A stretch of 64,000 bases of DNA from contig JAWKKA010000002.1 of NCBI GenBank assembly GCA_041393495.1, positions 62,001-126,000 on the forward strand, in the 5' to 3' direction. This document shows positions 28,710 to 36,515 of this stretch, piece by piece. The first letter of the stretch is position 1; each line of letters starts with the position of its first letter. A program made the translations under genes and the position numbers. The DNA is from RHKX01 sp041393495. Its GTDB lineage: Bacteria; Actinomycetota; Thermoleophilia; Solirubrobacterales; 70-9. The notes under the pieces were generated by a model. It made no database searches, was not told where the DNA came from, and saw nothing but the letters and a program-made list of their open reading frames with translations.

Positions 28710-31700
28710 TCAGCGCCCGCGGCGGCCGAAGCTGTGGGCGGCGGGGAGAACGGCGTCGAGGTCGCCGATCTCGCGTCCGGTCTCGCGAGGCGGGGAGGGT
28801 TCGATCGTGTGTACCGCTGCGAGCGGCGCATCGGGGCGCTCGATCCGCCGGACCGCGCTCGCGACCAGGTTGACGACGCCCTCGCGGCGCTCGAGGCGGC
28901 CGGCCACCATGATCAGGGAGGCCGTCCTGACGGCCAGCCGGTGGCGCTCGTAGACGGGCGGCACCACGATCACGTTCGCGACCCCGGTCTCGTCCTCGAC
29001 CAGCAGGAACATGACTCCCCTGGCCGTCGCCGGACGCTGGCGGGCGACGAGCAGGCCCGCGACGACGATCGCCTCCCCGTCACCGATCCGCTCCAGCGCC
29101 GCGCAGGTGACCGTGGCCGGGTCGAGGTCGCCGCGGAGCAGGCTCAGCGGGTGCTCCTCGAGCGCGATCCCGTAGGCGCCGTAGTCGGCCGTCAGCCGCT
29201 CCCAGGGGGTCTGCTCGGCGAGCGCCGGGGCGGGCGGCAGCGGCAGCGGCAGCGATAGCTGCCCGCCCTCGGACCCGCGGGCGACGCCGAGCCGCCAGAG
29301 CGGCGCCCGCCGCCTGCTTCCGTCGCCGAGGCCGTCGCAGGCGCCGGCCCAGGCGAGTCGCTCGAGTCCCTCGCGGCCCGCTCCCGAGCGCGACGCGAGG
29401 TCGGCGAGGTCGCGATAGGCGCCGCCGCGCCCGCGCTCGACGACGACCGCCCCGGCGTCGCGCTCGCCCAGGCCCTTGACGTAGCCGAGCCCGATCCGGA
29501 CGGCGAGGCCCTCGCCCGCCGATCCTGCTGCCTGCTGCCTGCTGCCTGCTGCCTGCTCCACCCGGCATTCCACCCCGCTCGCGTTCACATCCGGCCCCCG
29601 CACCTCGATCCCGCGCCGCTGCGCCTCGTGAACGAGCGCGTCGGGGGGATAGAAGCCCATCGGCTGCTCGTTCAGCAGCGCACAGAGGAACTCGGGCCCG
29701 TAGTGGACCCGCAGCCAGGCCGACTGGTAGGCGAGCAGGCCGAAGGCGGCGGCGTGCGACTTCGGGAACCCGAACCCGGAGAAACCGTGGATCTGCGCGA
29801 AGACCCGCTCGGCGACCGCGCGATCGACGCCGCAGGTGACCGCGCCCTCGACGAAGCGCTCGCGATGCGCCCGCATCGCCGCCTCGGAGCGCTTGCGGCT
29901 CATCGCCCGCCGCAGCCCCTCGGCCTCGCCGGAGCTGAAGCCGGCGAGCGCCATCGCGACCTGGATCACCTGGTCCTGGAAGACGATCGCCCCGAGCGTG
30001 TCGGAGAGGATCGGCTCGAGGCTGGGATGCTCGTAGGGGATCTCGTAGCCGGGGTCCTCACGAAGCCGCTTGCGGCGCTCGAGGTAGGGATGGACGGCGC
30101 CGCCCTGGATCGGGCCGGGGCGGACGATCGCCACCTGGACGGTCAGGTCCTCGATGTTCTCCGGACGCGAGCGGGGCAGCATCTGCATCTGCGCCCGGCT
30201 CTCGATCTGAAAGACGCCGGTCGTCTCGGCAGCGCGGATTTGCCGGTAGACCTCGGGGTCGTCGAGCGGGATCCGCGAGAGGTCGATCCGCTCGCCGCGG
30301 ACGCGGGCGATCTCGGTGACGGCCCGCTCGACGGCCGAGAGCATCCCGAGGCCGAGCAGATCGATCTTCAGAAAGCCCGCGTCGGCGCAGGAGTCCTTGT
30401 CCCACTGGGCGATCTGCCGGCCCTCCATCGCGGCCGGGACGACCGGGCAGAGATCGGTCAGCGGCCGCGTCGAGAGGACCATCCCGCCCGGGTGCTGGGA
30501 GGGGTGACGGGGCAGCCCGTAGGCGTCGTCGAGCAGCTTCCGGAGCGCCCGGCGGCGGGGCGAGTCGCCCTCGACCTCGGCCTTCTCGTAGTGGCCGGCC
30601 GCGCGCGCCGCCCGCTCGATCTCGCCGGGCGGCAGCCCAAGGACCTTGCCGAAGTCGCGGATCGCGCCCTTCGCGCGGTAGGTGGGGAAGGCGGCGACCA
30701 GGGCCGAGCGGTCGGCGCCGTAGCGCTCGTGGATCCGCGGGATCAGCCGCTCGCGGACGTCGCGGGGGAAATCGAGGTCGATGTCGGGCGCCTCGGTGAT
30801 CTCCTCGTTGAGGAAGCGGCCGAGGAACAGTCCGGCGGCGACCGGGTCGACGTGGGAGAGCCCGGTCAGGTAGCAGACCACCGAGCTGACGCTCGACCCG
30901 CGGCCGCGGCCGGGCGGCAGCAGCGTCCGGGCGCTGTCGGGGCCGCGCACCTCGACCGCGACCTCACGGGCGAGCTCGAGCAGGTCGCGATGGAGGAGGA
31001 AGAAGCCGGAGAGCTTCAGTCCCGAGATCAGCCGTAGCTCCTGCTCGAGCCGGCGCTCGGCCTCGGCCCGCTCCGGCGTGCCGTCGTAGCGCTCGCCGAA
31101 CCGGGCCCGGCAGGTCTCCGCAAGGCGCCGGTCGGCGCTGCCGTCCTCGGCGCCCGGGTAGCTGTAGCCGAGGTCGGTGGTCAGGTCGAAGCGGAGGCGC
31201 TCGGCGAGCCGGGCGGTCTCGGCGACCGCCTCGGGATGCTCGCGGAAGCGGGCGGCCGCCCGCTCCGGGGCGAGCAGCGTCGCGGCGCCGTTGCCGCGGC
31301 GCTCGGGCTCGGTCGACTCGAGGGTGCCCCCGAGCCGGACGGCGACGAGCGCGTCCTGCAGCGGGGCCCGGTTGCGGTCGTGGGCGTGGACGTCGCCGGT
31401 CGCCACGCAGGCGACGCCGAGAGAGTCGGCGAGGGCGGCGAGCCGACGGTTGCGGGCGCGGTCGCCGCGCCACAGCGGCACCTGCAGCTCGACCCGGAAG
31501 CGGTCGGGCCCGAACGCGTCGCGGAGCGCCCGGCCGAGCCGCTCGGCGCCGGCGTGATCGCCGCGGGCGATCCGCCCCGCCAGGGCGCCGTCGCGGGCGC
31601 ACCCGGAGAGGCAGACGAGCCCGCCGCCGTGGCCGAGCACGTCGGCGAGGGCGACGGCCGGCGGCCGCGGGTCGCTCTCCTCCCGGGTTCGGGAGTGGGC

Positions 31701-32033
31701 CTTCGTCAGCAACCGGCAGAGGTTGCGCCAGCCGCCGGCGTCGACGACCAGCAGGGTCAGGTGGAAGCCGCCGGGCGGGCAGTTGCCGCGGAAGCCGGGA
31801 GGGGGGAGGGGGGAGCCGTCGCCGAGCACGGTGATCTCGGCGCCGGTGATCGGCCTGACCCCCTGGGCGTGGCAGGCGCTGGCGAACTCCATCGCGCCCC
31901 AGACCCCGTCGTGGTCGGTCAGCGCCAGCTCGCCGTAGCCGAGCTCGGCGGCACGCAGGGCGAGCTCGTCGGGGCTCGAGGCGCCGTCGAGGAACGAGAA
32001 GGCGGAGTGGGCGTGGAGCTCGACGTAGCTCAT
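28710..32033 (-). CDS. dnaE2: Error-prone DNA polymerase III alpha-type
   Basis: C-family polymerase for damage-induced mutagenic translesion synthesis, 1,107 residues. N-terminal PHP domain starting ELHAHSAFSFLDGASSPDEL; catalytic acids in APDIDLDFPRDVRE (about residue 415) and FLKIDLLGLGMLSAV (about 555); finger region HAAAFGLLAYQSAWLRVHYG; C-terminal OB fold (ETGVANVIVVPPVYER). Length and placement with imuB mark DnaE2 rather than replicative DnaE1. ATG 32033 overlaps the upstream stop (ATGA). At about residues 825-837 the loop after DVNASGVECRVE is encoded by a 7-bp tandem repeat. LexA control is via the box upstream of imuB. Confidence 0.95.
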   Translation of the reverse strand: MSYVELHAHSAFSFLDGASSPDELALRAAELGYGELALTDHDGVWGAMEFASACHAQGVRPITGAEITVLGDGSPLPPPGFRGNCPPGGFHLTLLVVDAGGWRNLCRLLTKAHSRTREESDPRPPAVALADVLGHGGGLVCLSGCARDGALAGRIARGDHAGAERLGRALRDAFGPDRFRVELQVPLWRGDRARNRRLAALADSLGVACVATGDVHAHDRNRAPLQDALVAVRLGGTLESTEPERRGNGAATLLAPERAAARFREHPEAVAETARLAERLRFDLTTDLGYSYPGAEDGSADRRLAETCRARFGERYDGTPERAEAERRLEQELRLISGLKLSGFFLLHRDLLELAREVAVEVRGPDSARTLLPPGRGRGSSVSSVVCYLTGLSHVDPVAAGLFLGRFLNEEITEAPDIDLDFPRDVRERLIPRIHERYGADRSALVAAFPTYRAKGAIRDFGKVLGLPPGEIERAARAAGHYEKAEVEGDSPRRRALRKLLDDAYGLPRHPSQHPGGMVLSTRPLTDLCPVVPAAMEGRQIAQWDKDSCADAGFLKIDLLGLGMLSAVERAVTEIARVRGERIDLSRIPLDDPEVYRQIRAAETTGVFQIESRAQMQMLPRSRPENIEDLTVQVAIVRPGPIQGGAVHPYLERRKRLREDPGYEIPYEHPSLEPILSDTLGAIVFQDQVIQVAMALAGFSSGEAEGLRRAMSRKRSEAAMRAHRERFVEGAVTCGVDRAVAERVFAQIHGFSGFGFPKSHAAAFGLLAYQSAWLRVHYGPEFLCALLNEQPMGFYPPDALVHEAQRRGIEVRGPDVNASGVECRVEQAAGSRQQAAGSAGEGLAVRIGLGYVKGLGERDAGAVVVERGRGGAYRDLADLASRSGAGREGLERLAWAGACDGLGDGSRRRAPLWRLGVARGSEGGQLSLPLPLPPAPALAEQTPWERLTADYGAYGIALEEHPLSLLRGDLDPATVTCAALERIGDGEAIVVAGLLVARQRPATARGVMFLLVEDETGVANVIVVPPVYERHRLAVRTASLIMVAGRLERREGVVNLVASAVRRIERPDAPLAAVHTIEPSPPRETGREIGDLDAVLPAAHSFGRRGR
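29524..29558. repeat. Heptanucleotide tandem repeat within dnaE2
   Basis: CCTGCTG is repeated four times perfectly plus a fifth copy with one mismatch (29524-29558). The unit is not a multiple of three, so copy-number slippage would shift the dnaE2 frame. Confidence 0.9.
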
Positions 32034-32269
32034 CGCTGCTCGTACCAGCGGCCGGTTGCGACGTCGCGGTAGACCACCAGGCAGCGGCCGCCGGCGAGCA
32101 CCACCTCGAGGTAGTGGCGCCGTAGCGGGGCCGCGGTCCACCAGCGGTCCTCGACCAGCCACTGGTCGCGGACCGCCTCGACGGCCCGGCCGGCGATGCG
32201 GCGCGGGCGGCCGCCGACGGTGGCGACGGTGATCGCGCGGGGCGCGTAGGGGTTGGTGGGGCGGCTCAT
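32030..32269 (-). CDS. 79-residue protein between imuB and dnaE2
   Basis: Small basic protein (NPYAPRAITVATVGGRP; WLVEDRWWTAAPLRRHYLEV; VVYRDVATGRWYEQR), probably a small beta-rich fold with many Trp and Tyr. Actinobacterial mutasome operons often carry such a gene at this position (DUF6504-like, from memory); function unknown. It is joined to both neighbours by ATGA stop-start overlaps, so one mRNA with coupled translation is nearly certain. It may replace ImuA' as an accessory factor, since no RecA-like imuA is present here; that is inference. Confidence 0.8.
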   Translation of the reverse strand: MSRPTNPYAPRAITVATVGGRPRRIAGRAVEAVRDQWLVEDRWWTAAPLRRHYLEVVLAGGRCLVVYRDVATGRWYEQR

Positions 32270-33552
32270 CGGCCCCCGCGGCGATCATGACCGGGTTCGT
32301 CGGAGTCGCCGGGTCCGTTGTAGGGGGCGAGCGTCGCCCACCGCTCCGGCACCCGCGAGCCCGGGTCGACGTCGAGGACGCGCAGCACCGCGTCCCGGCC
32401 CGCGGCGACCCGGACCTGGCGGACCGCCTCGGTGAGCCGCTCGCGGCGTCGATCGCGGGGATTCCCGTCGAGCGTCGGCTGGGAGCCGGCGGCGGCGGTC
32501 GTATCGACGGCGCGGAGGGCGAGGGCGGTGGCCGGCGCGGCGAGCTTTCCGAGCTTCGGCGCGACCGCGAGCCGGAGCCGCTCCGGCGATGCGCTGGCGC
32601 TCCGCAGCACCGCGGTCGCGCTCCAGCTTCCGCCGCCGGCAAGCCGAGCCTCGACGCTGAGCGCGCGGATCGCCCGCCCCTGCCGCCGCGGGTCGCCGAG
32701 CAACCGCTCGATCAGGAGATCCAGCGCCCGCTCGAGCTGCGGGCCGCAGGCGGCCTCGGGAAGCCCGATCGCCTGGACGAGGTCCTCGTGCGGAGTCCGG
32801 GGCCGGAGCGGCGTATCGAGACCGCGAGCGAGGTCGTGCGCCCGCAGGCCGAGGGCGCCGAAACGGTCGGCGATCGCGATCCGCGGCAACCCCGCCAGGT
32901 CTCCGAGCGTCCTGACGCCGAGCCGCTCGAGGGCCGCGACGAGCCGCCCGGCCGCGGGATCGTCGCGGCCGGGCGGCGCCATCCGGTCGCGCAGGGCGCA
33001 ATCGAGCAGGTCAACCGGGAGCGGAGCCAGGAACTCACGCTCGCCGCCCGCCGCGACCACGCGGATCGGCGCCGCGCGACCGCGTCCCCGACTCCGGGCC
33101 ATCGTTGCTGCGGCGCGGGCGCAGAAGCGGGTCGGCGCGCCGGCGATCCGCGCCGGCGTCCCGACCGCCCGCCCGGCCCGGGCCAACACGTCCTCGCGCC
33201 GCGGCCCCCAGATGCCGCTGAGCCCGTCGACCGCGAAGAATGCCTCGCCGGCGCGGTTGCTCTCGACTGCGGCCCCGATCGATTCGAGCCGACGGAGGAT
33301 GCGCTCCCAGCCGCTCGCCGTCCGGCCCGGGTCGGGCGGGCGGAGGGCGAGCTGCGGGCAGCGCCCGAGCGCCTCCGAGACCGGCATGCCGGGACGGATC
33401 CCGAACGCCTCGGCCGCGCCGCTCGCCTCACCGACCGCCTGCTCGCGGCCGGGCTCGGGGGCGAGCGCGACCGGCCCCGCCAGCATCTCCCGGCGGCCAC
33501 CGACCGCGGCGAGCAGCGCGAAGCGGGGGATGAGGATGCAACCGATGGTCAT
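32266..33552 (-). CDS. imuB: ImuB-type Y-family polymerase homologue
   Basis: 428 residues. Y-family fold, but the catalytic acids look lost: the N-terminal strand reads CILIPRFALLAAVGG where DinB has the metal-binding Asp, and FFAVDGLSGIWG stands where SIDE is expected. That is the hallmark of ImuB, which does not polymerise but tethers DnaE2 to the sliding clamp. The HhH region (LGVRTLGDLAGLPRIAIADRFG) near 215 and little-finger domain follow. QPTLDG near 375 could be a degenerate clamp-binding motif. First gene of the SOS operon, preceded by -10 TAGACT and a perfect LexA box. Confidence 0.88.
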   Translation of the reverse strand: MTIGCILIPRFALLAAVGGRREMLAGPVALAPEPGREQAVGEASGAAEAFGIRPGMPVSEALGRCPQLALRPPDPGRTASGWERILRRLESIGAAVESNRAGEAFFAVDGLSGIWGPRREDVLARAGRAVGTPARIAGAPTRFCARAAATMARSRGRGRAAPIRVVAAGGEREFLAPLPVDLLDCALRDRMAPPGRDDPAAGRLVAALERLGVRTLGDLAGLPRIAIADRFGALGLRAHDLARGLDTPLRPRTPHEDLVQAIGLPEAACGPQLERALDLLIERLLGDPRRQGRAIRALSVEARLAGGGSWSATAVLRSASASPERLRLAVAPKLGKLAAPATALALRAVDTTAAAGSQPTLDGNPRDRRRERLTEAVRQVRVAAGRDAVLRVLDVDPGSRVPERWATLAPYNGPGDSDEPGHDRRGGR

Positions 33553-33566
33553 TCCGGGTCCGGGTC

Positions 33567-33588
33567 AGTCTAGGCGAACGTATGTTCG
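33567..33588 (-). promoter_or_regulatory. LexA (SOS) box and -10 of the imuB operon
   Basis: CGAACGTATGTTCG (33575-33588) is a perfect match to the Gram-positive/actinobacterial LexA palindrome CGAAC-N4-GTTCG. Two bases downstream on the minus strand is -10 TAGACT (33572-33567), followed after 14 nt by the imuB ATG. Bound LexA would cover the -35/-10 spacer. Confidence 0.9.
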
Positions 33589-33673
33589 CTAGGCATGCTG
33601 CCGGACCGACCGGCGGCAAACACCCGTCCGCCCACCCCGCCCGCTCACCCGTCCGCTCACCCGCCCATCAACC

Positions 33674-33720
33674 GCGAGCGACGAAAAGTTCCCAATATCT
33701 GTGAGCTATTCGTCGCTCGC
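33674..33720. repeat. 12-bp perfect inverted repeat with AT-rich loop
   Basis: GCGAGCGACGAA (33674-33685) pairs with TTCGTCGCTCGC (33709-33720) around a 23-nt loop that is unusually AT-rich for this genome. It lies 5 bp past the stop of the minus-strand dehydrogenase gene. It may end that transcript, but no U-tract follows on either strand. Confidence 0.6.
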
Positions 33721-33725
33721 CGGGG

Positions 33726-34823
33726 TCAGCGGCGGGCGGCGCGGACTCGCCGGACGACCTCGTCGCAGACCTCCGAGGTCGACGCCTCGCCGCCGAGGTC
33801 GTGGGTGCGGATCCCGTCGCCGGCGGCGCCGAGGGTCGCGTCGTAGATCGCCTGCGAGGCGGCCTCGGCGCCGGCGTGGTCGCGCTCGCCCGCGTAGTGG
33901 AGGACGGCGGCGCAGGCGAGGATCATCGCCATCGGGTTGGCGATGTCCTTGCCGGCGAGCGACGGCGCGGTCCCGTGCGGGGCCTCGGCCATCGCGACGG
34001 CCGGGCGGAGCTTCTCGTCGAGGCTGTGCAGGATCGACTCGGCGCCGGCGATCGAGCCGAACATCGGCATCACCAGGTCGCTGAGCAGGTCGCCGTCGCG
34101 GTTCAGCGTCGGGATCACGAGCGGGCTCGTCGCGGCGCCGCCGACGAGCCCGGCGGAGGTGGCGTCGATCAGGACCGGCGCGTAGGGCACCTCGGGATGG
34201 CGCCCGGCGGCCGCGTCCATCTCCTCCTTCAGCATCCCCTCGTAGACCGGGCTCACCGTCCACTTCGGGCCGCCGTAGACGCGAGCCGGCGGATCGCCGC
34301 TCGCGGCCGCCGCGATCCGGAACGCATGCTCGGCGACGGCGCGGCAGACCCGGCGGCTGATCCGCTCGGTCCGGAAGGCGAGCTCGTCGCCGTCGCTGCG
34401 CTCGCGCCACTGCTCGGCCCCGTAGGCGTCGCCGACCGCCATCCGGCAGACCGTGATCGGGTGATGGACCCCGGCGATCGGGGCGACGCCGGGGATCCGC
34501 CGGCCGGTGCGGACGATCACGGTGCCGCCGATGCCCTCGCGGATCAGCCGGTTCGGGCTGCCGACGTCCTCGGCGCCCTCGGGAGTGATCGTCGCCGCCT
34601 TCAGGCCCAGTCCCGCCTCGCGCATCGCCGCCGCGGCCTCCGCGCAGACCTCGTTCGCGGTCCGGCGCCGGTTCGCGAGCGAGAGGTCGAAGCGGTCGAG
34701 CGCGACCGGCAGGCCGATAACGTCGGGGTCGAGCACGGCGAGCGACGCCTCGAGCAGCTCCTGGCCGGTCTCGTCCCCTTCGAGGACGACCACCCGGATC
34801 GGCTCAGCCGCCACGACTGCCAT
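33726..34823 (-). CDS. Isocitrate/isopropylmalate dehydrogenase family protein
   Basis: About 365 residues in the beta-decarboxylating dehydrogenase fold. VVVLEGDETGQELLEASL replaces the GDGIGPE phosphate loop, TPEGAEDVGSPNRLIRE is the NAD-side segment, a Lys-Trp pair lies in GGPKWTVSPVYEGM, and AMAEAPHGTAPSLAGKDIANP is the C-terminal cofactor loop. It differs from LeuB at 7.4 kb and is neither typical ICDH nor IPMDH, so substrate is open. Start choices lie within a 33-bp tandem repeat: ATG 34823 (used) or 34883. Either overlaps the hydrolase gene (20 or 80 bp). Confidence 0.78.
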   Translation of the reverse strand: MAVVAAEPIRVVVLEGDETGQELLEASLAVLDPDVIGLPVALDRFDLSLANRRRTANEVCAEAAAAMREAGLGLKAATITPEGAEDVGSPNRLIREGIGGTVIVRTGRRIPGVAPIAGVHHPITVCRMAVGDAYGAEQWRERSDGDELAFRTERISRRVCRAVAEHAFRIAAAASGDPPARVYGGPKWTVSPVYEGMLKEEMDAAAGRHPEVPYAPVLIDATSAGLVGGAATSPLVIPTLNRDGDLLSDLVMPMFGSIAGAESILHSLDEKLRPAVAMAEAPHGTAPSLAGKDIANPMAMILACAAVLHYAGERDHAGAEAASQAIYDATLGAAGDGIRTHDLGGEASTSEVCDEVVRRVRAARR

Positions 34824-35892
34824 CCCCGGCCCCGCGCTTGCCGCCACGACTGCCGTCCCCGGCCCCGCGCTTGCCGCCGCCATCACCGGCCCCGGCCTCG
34901 CCCGGTCCGCCCGCGGCGCTGCCTGCCGGACCGGGTGGCGCAACGCCGGCGAAGTCGAGGATCAGCTTCGCCGTCGCGGCCGGCTTCTCGACGTTCGGGG
35001 AGTGCCCGGCGCCGACGATCAGCCTCGTGATCGCCCCCGGCACGGCGTGGAACTCCTCGGCGACGGCGGTCGCGTCGATGATCTGGTCCTCGTTGCCGTC
35101 GATCCACATCAGCGGCACCCCGGTCGCCGCGATCCGCGACGCGACCGGCTGCTCCTCGAGGAATGCCTCGGCCTCGTCGTGGGACCTGGTGAACGAGTCG
35201 TAGGTCATCGCCCGGTTGTCGGTGACGACGCGGTCGGGGTCGTCCGGAAAGACCTCGCTCACGTCGGTCCCTGCGGCGAATGCGGACCCGTAGCCGCTCT
35301 TGATCGTCGCGTCGAGGCGGAGCCGCCAGAGCGCCTGGCCGATCAGCGGCGTCTGGATCAGCCGCTCGGTCAGCGGAAACGAGTCCTCGTTCGCCTCCGA
35401 CGGGGTCCCGATCATCACGATCCTGTCGACGAGCTCGCTCGCCTGCTCGGCCAGCGAGGCGGCGACCATTCCGCCGAGCGAGTGACCGACGACGGTCGCT
35501 CCCTGGACGCCGAGCGAGTTCAGGGCCTCGGCGACGGCGGCGCCCTGCCCGTCGATCTCGTAGCCGCTCTGCGGCTTTTCGGAGCCGCCGTGGCCGAGCA
35601 GGTCGATCCTGACGACGCGGTGGCGCTCGTTGAGCTCGGCGAGGATCGGGTTCCACCACTGCGATGAGCACCCGAAGCAATGCAGCAGCACGATCGGCGC
35701 CCCCTCGGGGCCCGGTCCGCTCGCCGGCGAGTCGAAGATCTGCAGCTCGACCGACGACGCCGCCTCGATCCGCCCTCCCTCGGCGGTCACGCCGGCCGGC
35801 TTCGTCTGGCTGTCGAGGACGAGCATGTTGACGACGCCGAGCGCGATCAGGGCGACGAGGACGACGAACAGGACCTTGAGGGCCCGGCGCAT
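34804..35892 (-). CDS. Membrane-anchored alpha/beta hydrolase
   Basis: 362 residues. N-terminal hydrophobic anchor (about 5-27), then an alpha/beta-hydrolase domain: oxyanion strand IVLLHCFGCSSQWW near 68, nucleophile elbow GHSLGG near 140, acid in MWIDGNEDQII near 265, catalytic His in GAGHSPNVEKP near 295. The catalytic domain probably faces outside. The last 40 residues are a Gly-rich tail with an 11-residue repeat (GKRGAGDGSRG twice) from the 33-bp DNA repeat. Its ATG is 2 bp from the HD-protein stop, so the two form an operon. Substrate unknown. Confidence 0.83.
   Translation of the reverse strand: MRRALKVLFVVLVALIALGVVNMLVLDSQTKPAGVTAEGGRIEAASSVELQIFDSPASGPGPEGAPIVLLHCFGCSSQWWNPILAELNERHRVVRIDLLGHGGSEKPQSGYEIDGQGAAVAEALNSLGVQGATVVGHSLGGMVAASLAEQASELVDRIVMIGTPSEANEDSFPLTERLIQTPLIGQALWRLRLDATIKSGYGSAFAAGTDVSEVFPDDPDRVVTDNRAMTYDSFTRSHDEAEAFLEEQPVASRIAATGVPLMWIDGNEDQIIDATAVAEEFHAVPGAITRLIVGAGHSPNVEKPAATAKLILDFAGVAPPGPAGSAAGGPGEAGAGDGGGKRGAGDGSRGGKRGAGDGSRGG
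34807..34893. repeat. 33-bp tandem repeat (2.6 copies) in a two-gene overlap
   Basis: Copies begin with GCCGCC at 34807, 34840 and 34873; the first two match at nearly every position, the third is partial. The repeat codes for the C-terminus of the hydrolase and, in another frame, the N-terminus/start region of the downstream dehydrogenase. Confidence 0.8.
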
Positions 35893-35894
35893 GC

Positions 35895-36494
35895 TCAGCC
35901 GGCCTCGACCTGCGCCGCCGTCAGGCCGAGGTCCTCGGCGTGCTCGGCGAGCGCGCCGATCACGACCGCGATGTGCTCCGTCTCATCGACGCCGAGCTCG
36001 GCGATGCCGCGGCTGATCTGCTCGCGGTCGACCTTGGCGGCGAACGAGGGTTGCCTGAGCTTCTTGCGCACCGACTTGACCTTCATCCCCTCGATCCCGG
36101 TCGGCCGGACCAGCGCGCAGGCCATCGCGAACCCGGAAAGCTCGTCGACCGCGTAGAGGGTCTTCGCGAGCCTGCTCTCGCGCGGCACCCCGAGGTAGTC
36201 GGCATGGCCGGCGACGGCATCGATCACCGCCTCCGGGTAGTCGCGCCGGCGCAGCTCCTCGATGCCGACCCGTGGGTGGCCGGTCGCGGCGTCGGGAAAG
36301 CGCTCGTAGTCGAGGTCGTGAACGAGGCCGGTGACCGCGTAGGCCTCCTCATCCTCGTCCCAGATCCGGGCATAGGCCCGCATCGCGGCCTCGACGGCGA
36401 GCGCGTGCTTGCGCAGCGAGTCCGAGGCCGTCCACTCGCAAAGCAGCGCCCATGCCGCTTCACGGTCGGAGGCGTTCATCTTCGGCTCGCTCAC
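35895..36494 (-). CDS. HD-domain putative phosphohydrolase
   Basis: 199 residues. The HD metal motifs are in place: His in SLRKHALAVEAAM near 30, the His-Asp doublet in TGLVHDLDYERFPD near 58, and HPRVGIEEL near 75, with AVAGHADY later. Related small HD proteins act on nucleotides or phosphorylated metabolites; substrate unknown. GTG 36494 is chosen because a -10 (TAGGGT) ends 7 nt upstream on the minus strand; ATG 36479 is the alternative. Divergent from murA with a 21-bp gap holding both promoters. Confidence 0.82.
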   Translation of the reverse strand: MSEPKMNASDREAAWALLCEWTASDSLRKHALAVEAAMRAYARIWDEDEEAYAVTGLVHDLDYERFPDAATGHPRVGIEELRRRDYPEAVIDAVAGHADYLGVPRESRLAKTLYAVDELSGFAMACALVRPTGIEGMKVKSVRKKLRQPSFAAKVDREQISRGIAELGVDETEHIAVVIGALAEHAEDLGLTAAQVEAG

Positions 36495-36500
36495 CGTCGC

Positions 36501-36507
36501 TACCCTA
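36501..36507. promoter_or_regulatory. Overlapping divergent -10 boxes (bidirectional promoter)
   Basis: TACCCT (36501-36506, + strand) serves murA, whose TTG is 9 nt on. Its near-mirror TAGGGT (36507-36502, - strand) serves the HD gene, whose GTG is 7 nt on. Both starts are within 21 bp, so both transcripts should be leaderless. Confidence 0.55.
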
Positions 36508-36515
36508 GCCAAGCC

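Noticed and set aside
29524..29558. CRISPR array
   Set aside because: The unit is only 7 bp without spacers and lies in a coding frame; no repeat-spacer pattern was seen anywhere in the window.
33595..33846. Plus-strand ORF of 83 codons starting just after the LexA box
   Set aside because: Its second half is antisense to the dehydrogenase gene, it is Pro/Arg low-complexity, and the inverted repeat 33674-33720 lies within it. TATGTT inside the LexA box could act as a -10, but nothing else supports coding.
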